A stretch of DNA of 64,000 bases from Tetradesmus obliquus. Its lineage: Eukaryota; Chlorophyta; Chlorophyceae; Sphaeropleales; Scenedesmaceae. A model generated the notes under the pieces. It was given only the letters and a program-made list of their open reading frames with translations. It ran no database searches and was not told where the DNA came from. The position numbers and the translations under genes were made by a program. Below are positions 35,719 through 47,700 of this stretch, piece after piece (the stretch's first letter is position 1; every line of letters begins with the position of its first letter). The stretch lies in NCBI GenBank assembly GCA_030272155.1, contig CP126194.1, positions 5,757,501 through 5,821,500 on the forward strand, read 5' to 3'.

Positions 35719-36833
35719 ATGGCGGACAAGTGGGAGGCCTACTACAGCAGGCAATTCCTTCCTTGGGACAGCGGCACACCCAGCTCCCAGCTCACAGCCT
35801 TCCTCACCAGCTGCCTGCCACAGCCTTTGGCTTGCGCCAGCAGCAACAGCAACAACAGCGAACCACCATCACTAAAGGAGCTGATAAGCCAGGCAGCAAC
35901 AGCGCCAGTTGCCCTGCCACCCGAGGCAACAGCAGCAGGTTGCGACCAGCAGCTGCCGCAGCTACATGCCTGCGAGCGCTGTGCAGCTTTCAAACCCCGA
36001 GCAGGCGGGAGCGTGCTGGAGCTTGGCTGCGGCACTGGCGCCAGTGCTGTATGGCTGGCCAGGCAGGTCAGCAGCGGCAAAGCCAGCAGCGAGGCAGCAG
36101 GCGTCATCTGCCCTGACGTGCATCGGCAGTCGCCGCTGCTGCATTTTGCAGGACATGTAGTTTACTAAGACTTGAGAGTGTCAATGGGTATGTAGGCATT
36201 CATAGGGGGTGCGCAGTTGTATGTTGTCTTGGGTGACAATAATATCGCTGCTGCTGCGGCTGCTGCTGCTGCTTTTGCTGCAACCTGCTTGATGGTGTGT
36301 ACCTGCAGGGTTTCCAAGTCACTGGCGTGGACATTGTGCAGGCCGCACTTGATGCAGCATCCAGCAAAGCAGCAGCAGCGGGTTTGCCGGGTGACAACCC
36401 TCGCTTCATCCTGCAAGACATCATGCAGCTGTGCGCTGGTGACAGCAGTCAACCCGGCAACGGCAGCACACCCGGCAGCAAAAGCAGCAGCGGCAGCAGC
36501 CGTAGCTTGGGCACGTTTGACTTTATCTATGATTGTCAAGTGTATCATGCGCTTGTGAAGGATGACACAGCAGCGCAGGCGAAGCTGCCCCTGCTGCTGC
36601 ATAGCCTGCTGAAGCCTGGGGGCCTGCTGCTGCTGCTCACTGGGAATGCAAATGAGCCAGAGATAGGCCCCGCAGTGCTCAGTGGTGAGCAGCTGCTGGC
36701 GCCGCTGGTTTATTCTGGTCTGGTGTGCGTGTTCCTGAGGCAATCGCGGTTTGACAGCACCCCGCACTATGTGGACGTGCTGGGGAAGCGGCCATTAGCA
36801 TGGTGGGTTGTGTTGCAGCGCCCACTATGTTGA
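35719..36833 (+). CDS. Class I SAM-dependent methyltransferase (thiol/TPMT-like)
   Basis: Two exons, 35719-36066 and 36309-36833, in phase, give about 290 residues. The start WEAYYSRQFLPWDSGTPS is typical of small Methyltransf/TPMT-like enzymes (W..RY..G..PWD.G.PS). SAM-binding motif I is VLELGCGTGASAVWLA near residue 100, motif II is VTGVDIVQAALDAA after the intron, FDFIYDCQVYHAL is motif IV, and LLKPGGLLLLLTGN is motif VI. No clear targeting peptide. The intron acceptor CTGCAG|GGT lies between motif I and the acidic loop. A plus-strand TGTAA at 37093-37097 could be its poly(A) signal. Substrate unknown; small thiols or halides are family-based guesses. Confidence 0.85.
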
Positions 36834-37271
36834 GTATTCTGTGCATTTTTGGACAAAGTAGGCACCTGAGGTTGCGTCGTAGCCTCGACCAAGCGCTCAG
36901 TTTCAAGCTCAGCAACACGTTGTGCTGACCAAGTGGTTTTGGGCTGCAGAACCAGCAGTGGTCACATCAGGATCTCAGCACGTGAGCATCATGTCTTGAC
37001 GGTTGTTGCATCCCGTTGAACAGGGACCTCTGTTCATGTGGCGGGCAATGTTGTCAGTAATGTCACACGGTGTTGTTAACATACGAACTACGTGTAATGC
37101 TGCTGCTGGCTGCAGTCTGTGTGAATTTTGATGGACAGCTACACAGCAGTGTGCGCCATGGGCATTAGCAGTGTCTATACGCCCTTGTTACCAGCTGGAA
37201 CAGTGCTTGCAGGGGCAAGACAGTTGCCAGATGCAAAATGAATCGAAGTCCTACTTGCCAAAACGGCAAAA

Positions 37272-37322
37272 CAACGTTGGAACCTTTTCCCGATTTGTGC
37301 GTGTCATCCTTGCGCAGGGGCC

Positions 37323-37354
<32 letters not shown>

Positions 37355-37375
37355 ACAGATGTCCCGAAGGACAAC
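37272..37375 (-). ncRNA. U6: U6 spliceosomal snRNA
   Basis: The minus strand carries the invariant U6 blocks in order: the 5' stem-loop (GTCCTTCGGGAC), the ACAGAGA box within ACGATACAGAGAAGATTAGC, the AGC triad, then ATGGCCCCTGCGCAAGGATG (internal stem-loop) and GACACGCACAAATCGGG. It ends before a TTTT run at 37271-37268, a normal Pol III terminator. The length of about 104 nt is right for U6. The 5' end could be 37375 or 37372. An AT-rich element upstream fits a Pol III type 3 promoter. The core is intact, so it is likely a working copy. Confidence 0.96.
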
Positions 37376-37394
37376 ATCGTAGCTGCTAGACAGG

Positions 37395-37400
37395 TATATG
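37395..37400 (-). promoter_or_regulatory. Candidate TATA element of the U6 gene
   Basis: CATATA on the minus strand lies about 20-25 bases upstream of the U6 5' end, the place where plant-type U6 promoters carry a TATA box. No clear distal USE was seen. Confidence 0.4.
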
Positions 37401-38861
37401 TACCCTGGCCGAGGTGCCTGCTGTTACTTCAACGAGGTCACTGTCGCCACGTCATGGTATTGAAACATACTTGTTTGCACGCAACTGCCTGAAACACTGG
37501 CTGTTGACGGACTAAATTACTTGTAAATTAACAGCGGGTGCAGTGCAGTGGAAACGATCGAACCTGAGAGATATGATGGTATGCTGTTGTGCTGCTGCCA
37601 GGCTGCTGCTGCTGCTGCTCGAGGAGACAAACCCACGATAGCTGCTGCAGACTGTCCTACCGGCTGTGGCATCTAACTATAGCACATGTGACAGTACCGG
37701 ACAGGCAAGACCAATCTTTGCTGTGGCAGCGGCGTGTGTGGTGCTGCACCTGAAGCGTCGTGGACCCACGATTTGCATCAACAGCGAGCAGGGCAAACTT
37801 GAGCGCAGTATATCGGCAGCGAATCTGCGATCGCTCTGTGACGAAGTAGCTCAGCTTTGCCACTACTTGCATGTGAGATGGGGGTGACACAGAGGTGACA
37901 TTATGGTTCAGAGGCGACAGTTGCACAGCACCCAGCCTGCAAGCTCTCAACATGCAGCACCATGCAAATCAGGTTACCACACCACGCATCACGGGTCATA
38001 CAGAACTCCTGGTACACCACAGCTCGTGCTGCATATGCACCAACCCATGACTTCAACTTCAAAGTGCGATGCAGGTGCCTGCCAGGCAGTGGTTGAGACA
38101 CTTAGCACGCCCTCCATGCAAGGCAGGCAAGCAACAGTAGACATGACCCTCATATGAGTTTGAGTACAATTGCTCTGCATGTGCAGGAAAGGCTGACATC
38201 CTGGCATGTGACACGACCACTGCCACAGACTGCCAATGCCATTGACAGTGTCCGACATTGCAGAGTGTGTGCAGACATGTTGCGAACTGCTGTGCTGTAG
38301 AGCTGCCAGGGCAACTGCGCAACCGGGCATGCACACGTGCGGTGTTTTGCATGCACCACTATACAGCTGACGTGACATGTTGACAGCGGTGACTCATGAT
38401 GTGGCACCACCCAAGGCCCGCTGGCCCTTATGCCACAAGATGCTCACAACGTGATGCTCTACAACTGCCAATATGAGCCTGTTTCTACAGGAAATGCTGG
38501 CCCCAGCCGCTGCGCCGGCAATGGCCAGCATGCTGCTGTAGTGCACTGACTGCTGAATCATGCGCATGAGGAGGGCTGCTGTGAACATGACCGCTTGAAA
38601 CTTTGCCTTGAAGCACACATCCAGGCAATTGCTGCAATGGCAGGTGCGCTTGGGGATGAGGCCAGCTGGCAAAATCAACCGGACACCATGACAGTGTGGA
38701 GCAACCCTTGGACGCAAGCATATCCAGTATGCATGGGTGCAACTGCACATTCCTCTCCGCTGAATCATCACCTCACACTATGCATCATTCTTGCCAGGTC
38801 AGCAAGACCAGACCACCCACGCAGCACCATTCACACCTCTCACATTTGCAGCTTCTTCCTG
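37401..38861. other. Mostly intergenic; one weak coding candidate on the minus strand
   Basis: No recognised family. The minus-strand frame at 38771-38394 contains a locally protein-like segment (VMFTAALLMRMIQQSVHYSSMLAIAGAAAGAS) that could be a short membrane exon, but I found no convincing acceptor or partner exon. The rest shows nothing that I can name. Confidence 0.3.
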
Positions 38862-40945
38862 TCACTTGAGGTCCCTGAACTCAGCGTCTATCACATCCCC
38901 TTGCACAGCTGCGCCTGCCTTGCGCCTGCTGCTGCTGCTGCCGGGCTCATCTGCATCATCCAGCACCACACTGTCACCCTCAGGCATGCGCACCTGCCGG
39001 CAGCGGAGCAAACACAGGCAGCAGCGTAAGCCACAGTGGAAACTGCAGGTAATTGATTGCAGGTGCTTGCAGGTGCTGAAGTCTGCTGCTTGTGCAACAC
39101 CTGGGACATGCGTCCACAGACCGTCCCTGTCTCCACTTCAGGCACTGCATTTGATCATGCATGCACCCAATTGTCCTGCCGCCATTGCAAGCGTACTTGG
39201 CTGGACAGAGCACTACCATGAGTGACTGTGAGCCCTGCTGTCACATCCACCATTTTATAGCTAAAAACATGAATTTAAACAGTAACAGCACATGCACCAA
39301 TAAAACCGGTTACTACTGTCTGCTAGCAGCACAGACACACACATTGTGACCAACAACGCAATCTGTCAACACGCTAGCCCACCGCTTGCTGACTCACCGC
39401 AATTCTGCAGGTGTTCTGCGCCGGCCCTTCCACCTGTGTCACCTGCGCCTGCGCCACCGCCGCGCCCGCCAGGTTATACACCGGCAGCAGCAGCGACACT
39501 GTCTTGCTGACCCTACCATTGATGCTTTGACTCGCAACAGACTGGCTCATTGGAAGGCCAACTGTCACCTCTCCTAGCCTCTGCTTGATGCGCCTGCTGC
39601 TGCTGATGCGGGTGGCTGCGAGGTCTGTCACGCTGCGTGTCTGCTGCGCACTCTTTTCGAGCTCTTTGGCCAGGCCTTTGACTGCTGTGTTGAGCAGGCC
39701 ACCTACTAGGCCACCTAGCAGCCCACCGCCTGGCAGCTGCATGGGCAGCGGCCGGTCATCTGCGTCGCAGACACAAGCCGGTGCAAGCAAGGTGCGTCAT
39801 TGTGCAGTTACTGTACAGGTTTGTCCGTTTACAAGCCAGTGCAATCAAAAGCCAATGCAACCAAGGAGTGTGTGGGAGATATGAGATGCGTGTAAGAGTG
39901 ACAAGCAAGCTGCTTGCCTTGTTGCGGTGACAACATGCAAACGTTACACCGGCTGCCTTATGAAACCTGGCAACTTCAGCATGATCGCTGCACTGTATGT
40001 ACAGCTGCCCCATGTGCGGATGTGCCAGGGGTCCTGTAACTGTATGGGACCTGGCTGCACCTGTTACTGTGCTTGGCGTGCCAAGCAGCTGTAGCTGCTC
40101 TAAAGGGAGAGTTTTCATGTTACCACATGTAAGCAAGTGTGCTGTGTGTGCTGTGTTCGCTGCTCTCACCAACTCACCGTCTCTGCCGTAGGGGCTCCGC
40201 TGCTGCAGCCTGCTGCTGTCTGGCTGCTGCTGCTTTTTGCCAGGCACCAGGCTGGTGATGCTGTCCTTCAGCTTGCTGCCCACATCCCTGCAGGCCACCA
40301 CCAACAGGGCAAGGCAAGAAACAGCGAGCTAGGCTTTAGTTGCAACAAATTGGGACTCGGCTGCTGCTTGATGAGAGGAGAGCAGGGTGCGGGTACAACT
40401 CCCGCTCGCTGCTACGCCTGCAACTATGGTTTAGCAGGCAACGGGCAGCGCAACTTGGCTGTCAGCTGCACAATGTTGCATACGACCTTGCACTGCAATC
40501 ATACCCGTGCTGGACTGGCCAGCGGTACACACACTGTGAGTGTTGCCTGCACAGCTGAGCTGCTTATGAGAGGCGCAAAAACGGCTGCAACGCCGCACAC
40601 ACGCTGCCCAAGTGCTGCACACTGCAGCGGCCATGCTGTGCACATTGATGCGCAGTGCTGACAGTTCGCTGTCTGGCGCATACCAAACATGACATGTACA
40701 CCTCAGGTACAGTGCCAAAAATGATCAAGCTGTTTTGCTACAGCTCTTTCCTGTTTTACTGCTTACTTTGCAACCTCTACTGCCTCTGCAGCGATCTCCC
40801 CCCAGCTCTTGCTGTCCTTGCTGGCGCGTGCCACCAGCAGGCGCCTTGCTACTGTCGCTGGTGGTGCCAAGTTGACGTGCCTGGCCGTGCACGATCGCAA
40901 GGCTCCTTGGGTTGCAGAACTGAAGGTCCTGTGGGCCGCTAACAT
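38862..40945 (-). CDS. Conserved-looking plastid-type protein, unknown function
   Basis: Four exons in phase, 40945-40767, 40287-40178, 39759-39398 and 38993-38862, give about 260 residues. The N-terminus (HRTFSSATQGALRSCTARHV, then VARRLLVARAS) looks like a plastid or mitochondrial presequence. A Gly/Leu-rich amphipathic stretch follows (GGGLLGGLVGGLLNTAVKGL), then RRIKQRLGEVTVGLPMSQSV and INGRVSKTVSLLLPVYN. It ends in an acidic tail with GDVIDAEFRDLK. The pattern 'short folded domain, SINGxxSKxVxLxLPV, VIDxE' resembles an uncharacterised plant plastid family seen from memory; I cannot name it. The gene is divergent from the LYR gene with about 550 bases between. Confidence 0.7.
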
Positions 40946-41492
40946 GACTGTGCTGCGGTTGCAGTGGCTTTCAGGGTGGGGGTGAGGTGTGCTGACACAG
41001 CACTGAAGGAATGCTCAGGAAAGACTGGTTGCCGACTTACGCAGTCAGAACAACGCAGTGCGTATGTTTTTGCGAAACTTTGCAGCAAAAATGCACTCTG
41101 ATGGCTGAAATCTCAATCGGTTCTGTCGACGACAAAAAGTTACTGGCCTTGGCAGTGTCGATCGAACACGGTGAGAAAAACGTTGCATCAAACGGAAAGC
41201 TTTCACCAGTGGAGTCCGTCGTGCCTGGTATATGTGGTGTCGGGACGCTTGTCATAAGGGCGTGTCTGGCGCATTCGCGAACCCGCTGGCATGTAGCGTG
41301 CGATACACTGCATTCAGCTGCACTAATGCAAGAGCAATATTCAACCTTTCATTCTGGCGTCCGCTAAATCGCCTGACGACCACCTGTTGGCACCAGCTCA
41401 GTGCCCTTCACTGCTTCCCTGCACTAACCACTGACACCAGCTAGGGGCAGCACTGGCTGCCCAGTAACGTCGATTGTCATCCAGTTTTCTTT
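40946..41492. promoter_or_regulatory. Divergent intergenic region
   Basis: 547 bases between a plastid-type protein gene (minus) and the LYR protein gene (plus). Both promoters should lie here. No element was identified. Confidence 0.4.
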
Positions 41493-42664
41493 TTGAACAG
41501 CATGTTGAGGCTAGTGTTGTCTTGTCAGCCGTCTACTGCAACACACTTGCCAAAAGCAACCCTAGCAGCAGCAGCGGCAGCAGCACAGGCAGCAGCATCA
41601 TGGGGATCCCTTCTGACCTGGAGCAGCAGCAGTAGCAGCAGCACAGTACTACAGCAATATCAGCAGCAGTTTCTGCCCCTGCAGCCGCACGTACGCAGCT
41701 ACGTGGATGGCAAAATAGGGGCAGACCCTGACGAAGTGGCGGAGCTAATAGAGAGCAACATCAGGTGCGCATTGGCTGCTGTCCACAGATGCAGCTGCAA
41801 TGCATGTGCAGCAGCACCTGCGCAGGGTTTGTTAGGAAGCATGCTGTGGAAGTGCAGGAGACAGCAGCCGCATTTTGTGCGATGTGTGTTGCAGGCTGTA
41901 GAATGCAGTCGCTGAACGCTACACTACTTGCCACTGCACAACGCAACTGCCTGCTCTCAGGGCATAGGAATGCACACACTGCTTATACACTTGATGCATA
42001 TTTTTTGTACACACAGCAGTGTTGATCTCTGCAAGCAGCTTGCTCATCGCACCGTCTGCCGCACTTTTAGTCGCTCCCGCAGCACAGCCCACAGCCCATG
42101 CACTGCCCTCCTTCTGCAGCCAATCCAGCCACTTGGAGCCAGCTCCAGCATGCATGCAGCGTCACAACTCTGCCAACTCTGCGTTCAAACCCGCATCCCT
42201 ACCTTCACCCTCAACCTTCGTACTGAGATGGCGCAATCTCCGGCATACAGAACACCTTCAGCGTGCGAGCAACTCTGTCACCCATCATGTCCCCGTAATT
42301 CCCGCAACATTGCATGCCACCACACTGCAGGCGGCCCAGCAGGGAGGAGCAGGACGCGCAGCGCGCCACGCCGCGCCGGTTGCTCACCACCCGCCGCGAG
42401 GCCCTCTCCCTCTACCGCGAGATCCTGCGCTACTCCAACCTCTTCGTGCACCGAGACGAGCACGGCCGGATGTGGCGAGACGTGCTGCGTGCGAATGCGC
42501 GAGCTGAGTTTGAGGTGGCGCGGAGCGAGCCTGATCCCGAGCTGATCAATCGCATGATTGTGACTGGGCGTGACGCGGTGCAGCGCATTGTGGACTCCTA
42601 CATGCGCAAGCGGCAGCGCATTATAGCGGAGGAGACTGAGCGGCCGCAGGTGCCGGGGATGTGA
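41493..42664 (+). CDS. LYR-motif (Complex1_LYR) protein, probably mitochondrial
   Basis: Likely an adaptor in mitochondrial iron-sulfur or respiratory-complex assembly, working with acyl carrier protein. Exons 41493-41764 and 42331-42664 in phase give about 201 residues. The N-terminus is Ala/Ser-rich with scattered Arg/Lys, like a mitochondrial presequence. Exon 2 holds the family signature: an LYR triplet in REALSLYREILRYSN, then WRDVLRANARAEFEVAR, PELINRMIVTGRDAVQRI and a basic C-terminus. Which LYR subfamily cannot be fixed from sequence alone. ATG 41493 is the first in frame; ATG 41502 is possible. The last ~130 bases of exon 2 are repeated three more times downstream. Confidence 0.85.
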
Positions 42665-42779
42665 ACCATGTGCATGCCACGCGTGCAGAGCTAACTGTTA
42701 GTTTTCGGGTTGCAGTGAAGTTGGAGGGCGTCGGCGTCAGCGTCGGCATCAGTGCTGCTGTTGCTGTTTGTTTGATGCA

Positions 42780-43436
42780 CCACGGCTGGATCTGGAACTG
42801 ATCAACCGCATGATTGTTACTGGGCGGGACGCAGTGCAGCGCATCGTGGAGTCGTACATGCGCAAGCTGCAGCGCATCATAGCGGAGGAGACTGAGCGGC
42901 CGCAGGTGCCTGGAACGTAGATCTTGCGCACGCCAAATCGTGTGCAGAGCTAGTTGTCTAGGGGTCGGGTTGCGGTGGTTTTGGCAGACGCGGGCGTCAG
43001 CATCATTGCTGCTGCTGCTTTGGTTGTTTGGTGGACTGCGGCCTGATCATGAGCTGATCAACCGCACGATTGCTGCTGGGCGGGACGCGGTGCAGCGCAT
43101 CGTGGAGTCGTACATGCGCAAGCGGCAGCACATTATTGCGGAGGAGACGGACCGGCCACAAATGCCTGGAATAATGCGTGCACGCCAGGTGTGCAGAGCT
43201 AGTTGTTGGGGGTCGGGTTGCGGTAACTTTGGAGGGCGTCGGTGTCAGCATCATTGCTGCTGCTGCTTTGTTTGTTTGGTGCACTGCGGCCTGATCATGA
43301 GCTGATCAACTGCACGATTGCTGCTGGGCGGGACGCGGTGCAGCGCATCGTAGAGTCGTACATGCGCAAGCTTGCGCTTAAGCGGCAGCGCCTTATTGCA
43401 GAGGAGACTGAGCAGGCGCAGGTGCCGGGGATGTGA
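42780..43436 (+). pseudogene. Three tandem decayed copies of the LYR gene's 3' exon end
   Basis: After the real stop, the segment from ELIN...GRDAVQRIV to the stop is repeated at about 42790-42920, 43045-43180 and 43290-43436, with 3' UTR-like sequence between. Matching points recur every 248-256 bases. Copies 3 and 4 share TIAAGRDAV and are closest to each other. GRDAVQRIV is unchanged in all four, and each frame is open over the repeated part; copy 4 has a small in-frame insertion (KLALKRQR). No copy has an obvious start or acceptor, so they are read as exon relics within or beyond the 3' UTR. Confidence 0.85.
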
Positions 43437-43501
43437 ACGCAGGATCGTGGTGGTGATTGCACACGAAGTTTAGTGGGCGGCGTGGAGGGCGTTGGTATGA
43501 G

Positions 43502-43503
<2 letters not shown>

Positions 43504-43592
<89 letters not shown>
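43504..43592 (+). repeat. (CAG)n run of about 30 units
   Basis: An almost perfect triplet run of 89 bases between the LYR copies and the end of the TIC22 gene, one of the longest pure runs in the window. It is not inside a convincing reading frame. Confidence 0.95.
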
Positions 43593-43593
<1 letters not shown>

Positions 43594-44775
43594 CTGCTGT
43601 GCTCGAATTGTGTGCTGCCCTGCAGCCATGGTAGCTGACTGCTTCCTGCTGTTGATGCCTGTCTCAATTGGTGGCCACAGATGTTTGTGGACGCTCAACT
43701 AAAGCAGTTACTTCTTCGCTGTCAAGTTACCCATGGTCAAGACTCTTGACTTGCTCGGAGCAAACCGGTCTGCGCAGCGATGTAAGCTTTCAAGGCAGCT
43801 GCCACTCAAAGGCACATGACCGTGTGCAGATGCAGATGTGCGCCTGATGTGCCTTAAACTGTACACCGACACAGTGCAGCAACTACGCACAGGACTTCCC
43901 AAAGTCCACCACAGCGTGCCATGTCACAACAAGTGCAGATGAGAGACGATGCTGATGCATAGACAGTGGCTGGCTCTCTCAGCAGGCAGCGCTGTACATA
44001 AATACAGCACAATATCTTTGGCGGCGCCACTGTCCTGGTTAAGTGCGGGGCTTGCGTATGCTCAAGCTGCTGCCGAGACAGCCAGCTGCCAGCAGTGCTT
44101 TTCAACCAAGAATGGAAGGCAATGACCGCTACCGCAACTGCAGCAAACATGCAACACACATGCAGGCTGTGCACGTGCTGCTGCGGCAGCCGAGCAGCAT
44201 GTCACTGCAAGCGCCTTCCTTTGAAACTGGATCAACAGACTCGACATAACGAAGAAGGTGATCCAACATGCAACAAGGAGGTGCACCAAACCCCGGCATG
44301 CTGGGCCGTTGCCAAGCACCATCAATGGCGAGTCAAAAGTGCCGCACAAGTGTACGCAAAAAGAGTATGCAAAGCAGTGAGCAGAACAACCAGCAAACGC
44401 AGGCTCCATGCAGCAACCGAGGCATCAGCACGTGTGGGCATCTGAGCAACGCCTTGTGAGCTGCAACAACAGCAAGCGCTGCAGCTTTTCAACACAGCAG
44501 CAGCAGCAGCAGCAGCATCTGCTGCAGCGCTGTCTGCCCTGCTCAGCAAACACACGCCAGGGAAGCACCAGAATTCAACTTGCCAGCAAGCCGCTATGCT
44601 GCACCCACACCCACCAACAGCTGCTGTGCACCACAAGCTGCCACAGCACCCCGCAAAACTTTCAGCACCAGCACACCAAGCAACCCGTGCGCCCCTCTCA
44701 CGCTTTGTGCATCAAACACCAAAAACACAGCCCATCTTCGAGCCAATGACAGGCTCATTGGCAGTGGACAACGCC
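43593..44775. other. Intergenic, no gene seen
   Basis: Convergent region between the LYR exon array and the TIC22 stop. It should contain the TIC22 3' UTR. No coding exon or RNA gene was recognised. Confidence 0.5.
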
Positions 44776-47700
44776 TCACTTCTTCTTGCCGCCGGGTGCC
44801 TCCAGGGCGCGGCCCTGCTGCGCCTGCTGCAGCAGCCCGGGGGCCACAAACATGACCTGGCTCCAGGCTGCCAGCTCGCCACCCTCGCTGGCTGACATAC
44901 GCATCAGCACCTCCTCAAAGCTGCCCACCTGCAGCACATATGCAGCAGCAGAACAAGGAGCGTATTTGAAGTGTTGGTGGCTGAGGTGGGGGTCTAGCCT
45001 TCGGCAGGAGGAGCTAAGGTTGCGGAAGCAAGCGCAGGAGCATGCAAACCACATCCCCTTACGCTGCTGAGGTTTAAGAAGGGTGACACTCAGACATGCG
45101 CCTGAACACCTCCTAAAAGCTGCCCACCTGCGGCAGCCGTGAGCAGACACCTGCGCAGTCACATGGGCAGATACATGCACAATACTGCTGAAAACATATG
45201 GTAGCCAAGACAGAATAGGCAGGTACAGAACACTGGTGCGCGCTGGCACAATGGCTGTTCAAAAATAAATCCGCGCACCCCGATCTTGGGCGTGGGGGCC
45301 ACTCCAATCGCGCCGGCTCTCACCCTGTGCCGATCGCACAGCTGCAGCCAGCCACAACACCACAATTTGTTACTTCACACCAATCAATCAGCGCACCTCA
45401 ATCTTGGGCATGGGCGCCACCTCGATGGCGCTGGCCTTGCTGAGCGCGTCGTCCAGCTTGGCCTTCACCTTGCCAGCCTTGGCCTCAAGCAGGCTGCGGT
45501 CACGCCCCGCGGCGCCGTCCACCTGCAGGCATACACCAAGTACAATACATGTGAAAAGTGTACAGACATGAGGGGTGTTGCATTTGTCACGACTTGAGAC
45601 TGATGCCTTGCCAGCATTGGCCTCAGGCAGGCTGCGGCCGCGCCCCGCGGCGCCGTCCACCTGCAGGGAAATGCATAAATCAGTCAACACAAATGGACAC
45701 ATTGTACATCAATGTAAGGTGATGCGACTCAAAGTTATAGCCCTCAAGCAGGCTGCGGTCACGCCCAGCGGCGCCGTCAACCTGCACACACAACACAATC
45801 CTGTTGTCTTCAGTATCAGAGTAGCATATGTCGCCAGCCTGGTTGCATGCCTCGACAGGTATCCTTCACTGCGCCCGGCACACGCAGATGTACAGACATA
45901 ACGCAATGCAGGGTGACACACTTCGTCAAAGAACGATTACAAAGCAGAAAGCCATACAGCCACAAACTCAGTGTTTAGAGAAGACATCAGGGAAAACCTG
46001 GGAAAACACCACTTTTCATCAAGGTTTAAACACAGCGCCGCACCTCCTTGAGTGTGGCGGCGTACTCCTCCTCGTATGCAGCCGCCTTGTCGCGCACCGC
46101 GCTGATCTGCGCCGCGTTGCGCTGCCGGTACGCGCCGCCCACCGCCACATCAAGGTCCTCCTTGGTCAGGAACAGCGGCACGTATTGCTGCGCGCGGGGC
46201 AGAAGCACGCACACATATAACAGCATTGGATGGCGGCACACAGGTTGGAAAATCCGGCAGGCATGGAGGTCCTCCTTGTCATGAACAGCGGCACGTATTG
46301 CTGCAGGCAGGCACATCAGGTGAGCATACAAGGCATCAGTAACGGCAGACAAGGCATAAGGCATAAAGCAGACAGCGCAGCCAAGGTCCTCCTTGGTCAG
46401 GAACAGCGGAGCGTATTGCTGCAGCCGGGGCGGGAACCACGCATGCAAGGCAGATTGAGAAGCGACAGACAGGTTGGAAACTACGGCAGATATGGAGGTC
46501 CAGGTTTTCCGTAGTCAGGAGCAGCGGCACGTATTGCTACGCGGGGCAACAAACACGCACATGAGGCAGCAGATAACAGCAGCCAGATTGACAGACAGCA
46601 TGCAACAGACCGCGCACACATCTGATGAGTGCGCTGCAAACAAGAGTTGTGACGACAAGCACAAAAGCAGCAAAAGGTGCTGCCAGCAACACTTCACAGC
46701 CCGCACCATGTCCTGCGTGGTCACTGTGAGCCCCTCTGCCTGGAACACCGGCACACCCACAAAGCTCTTGGTGGGCACACCAGCCTCCTTGTACAGCTGC
46801 GGCAGCAGCAGCAGCAGCAGCAGCGGCATGTTCAGCAGGCCTGAATGCACAAGCATGCATTGGTATGTTCATCAAGGTGCAAGCAGGAGCGATGCGGTAC
46901 AGAGCTCTTGCATAGTGTCAAGAGTGATCATCACAGGCATTAAACCAGCACATAAACCCGGCTGCTCACCGTCAGCGCGTGCATGACCTGCGTTACGTCC
47001 GGCATGAACCTGAAGTTGATGCCCTGCAGCCCTCGCCGCACAGCAAACTAACCACAGTAGTAACATAGCTTACATAAAATAACATAACACAACCTACCGT
47101 CAGCGCGTGCTTGACCTGCGCCATGTGCGGCATGAACCTGAAGTGGATGCCCTGCAGCCCTCGCCGCACAGCACCACAAGCACACACAACAAAATAACAC
47201 AGTAACATAACATAACACAACCCACTGTGATTGCGTGCTTGACCTGTGCCATGTCCGGCATGAACCTGAAGTGGATGCCCAGCAGCCCTGGCTGCACAGC
47301 ACCACAACCCCGCATAACAAAGTGACACAGTAGTAACATCACTTAACATGACATAACATAACATAACATAACATAACACAGCCTACCGTCAGCGTGCTTG
47401 ACCTGCGCCATGTTCCGCATGCACCTGAAGTGGATGCCCTGCAGCCCTTGCTGTACAGCACCACAACCCCGCATAACAATATGACACAGTTGGAATATAA
47501 CACAACATATCACAACATAACACAACCCACCGTGAGCGCGTGCTTGACCTGCGCCATGTCCGGCATGAACCTGAAGTGGATGCCCTGCAGCCCTGTGGTC
47601 TCCCGTGGCGTGGTGAACACCTCGTACACGTTGTCCAGCGTCACCCGCAGCACCTTGCTGTCACGCGCCAGGCGCGGGTTCTCCTCGCGGATCTGCATGG

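Noticed and set aside
38394-38771. Small membrane protein gene on the minus strand
   Set aside because: A locally plausible helix, but no acceptor, partner exon or family match; left as a weak note in the intergenic entry.
43295-43698. Poly-Leu, poly-Cys and poly-Ala frames over the CAG run
   Set aside because: These are all-frame readings of a pure triplet repeat, with no flanking domain.
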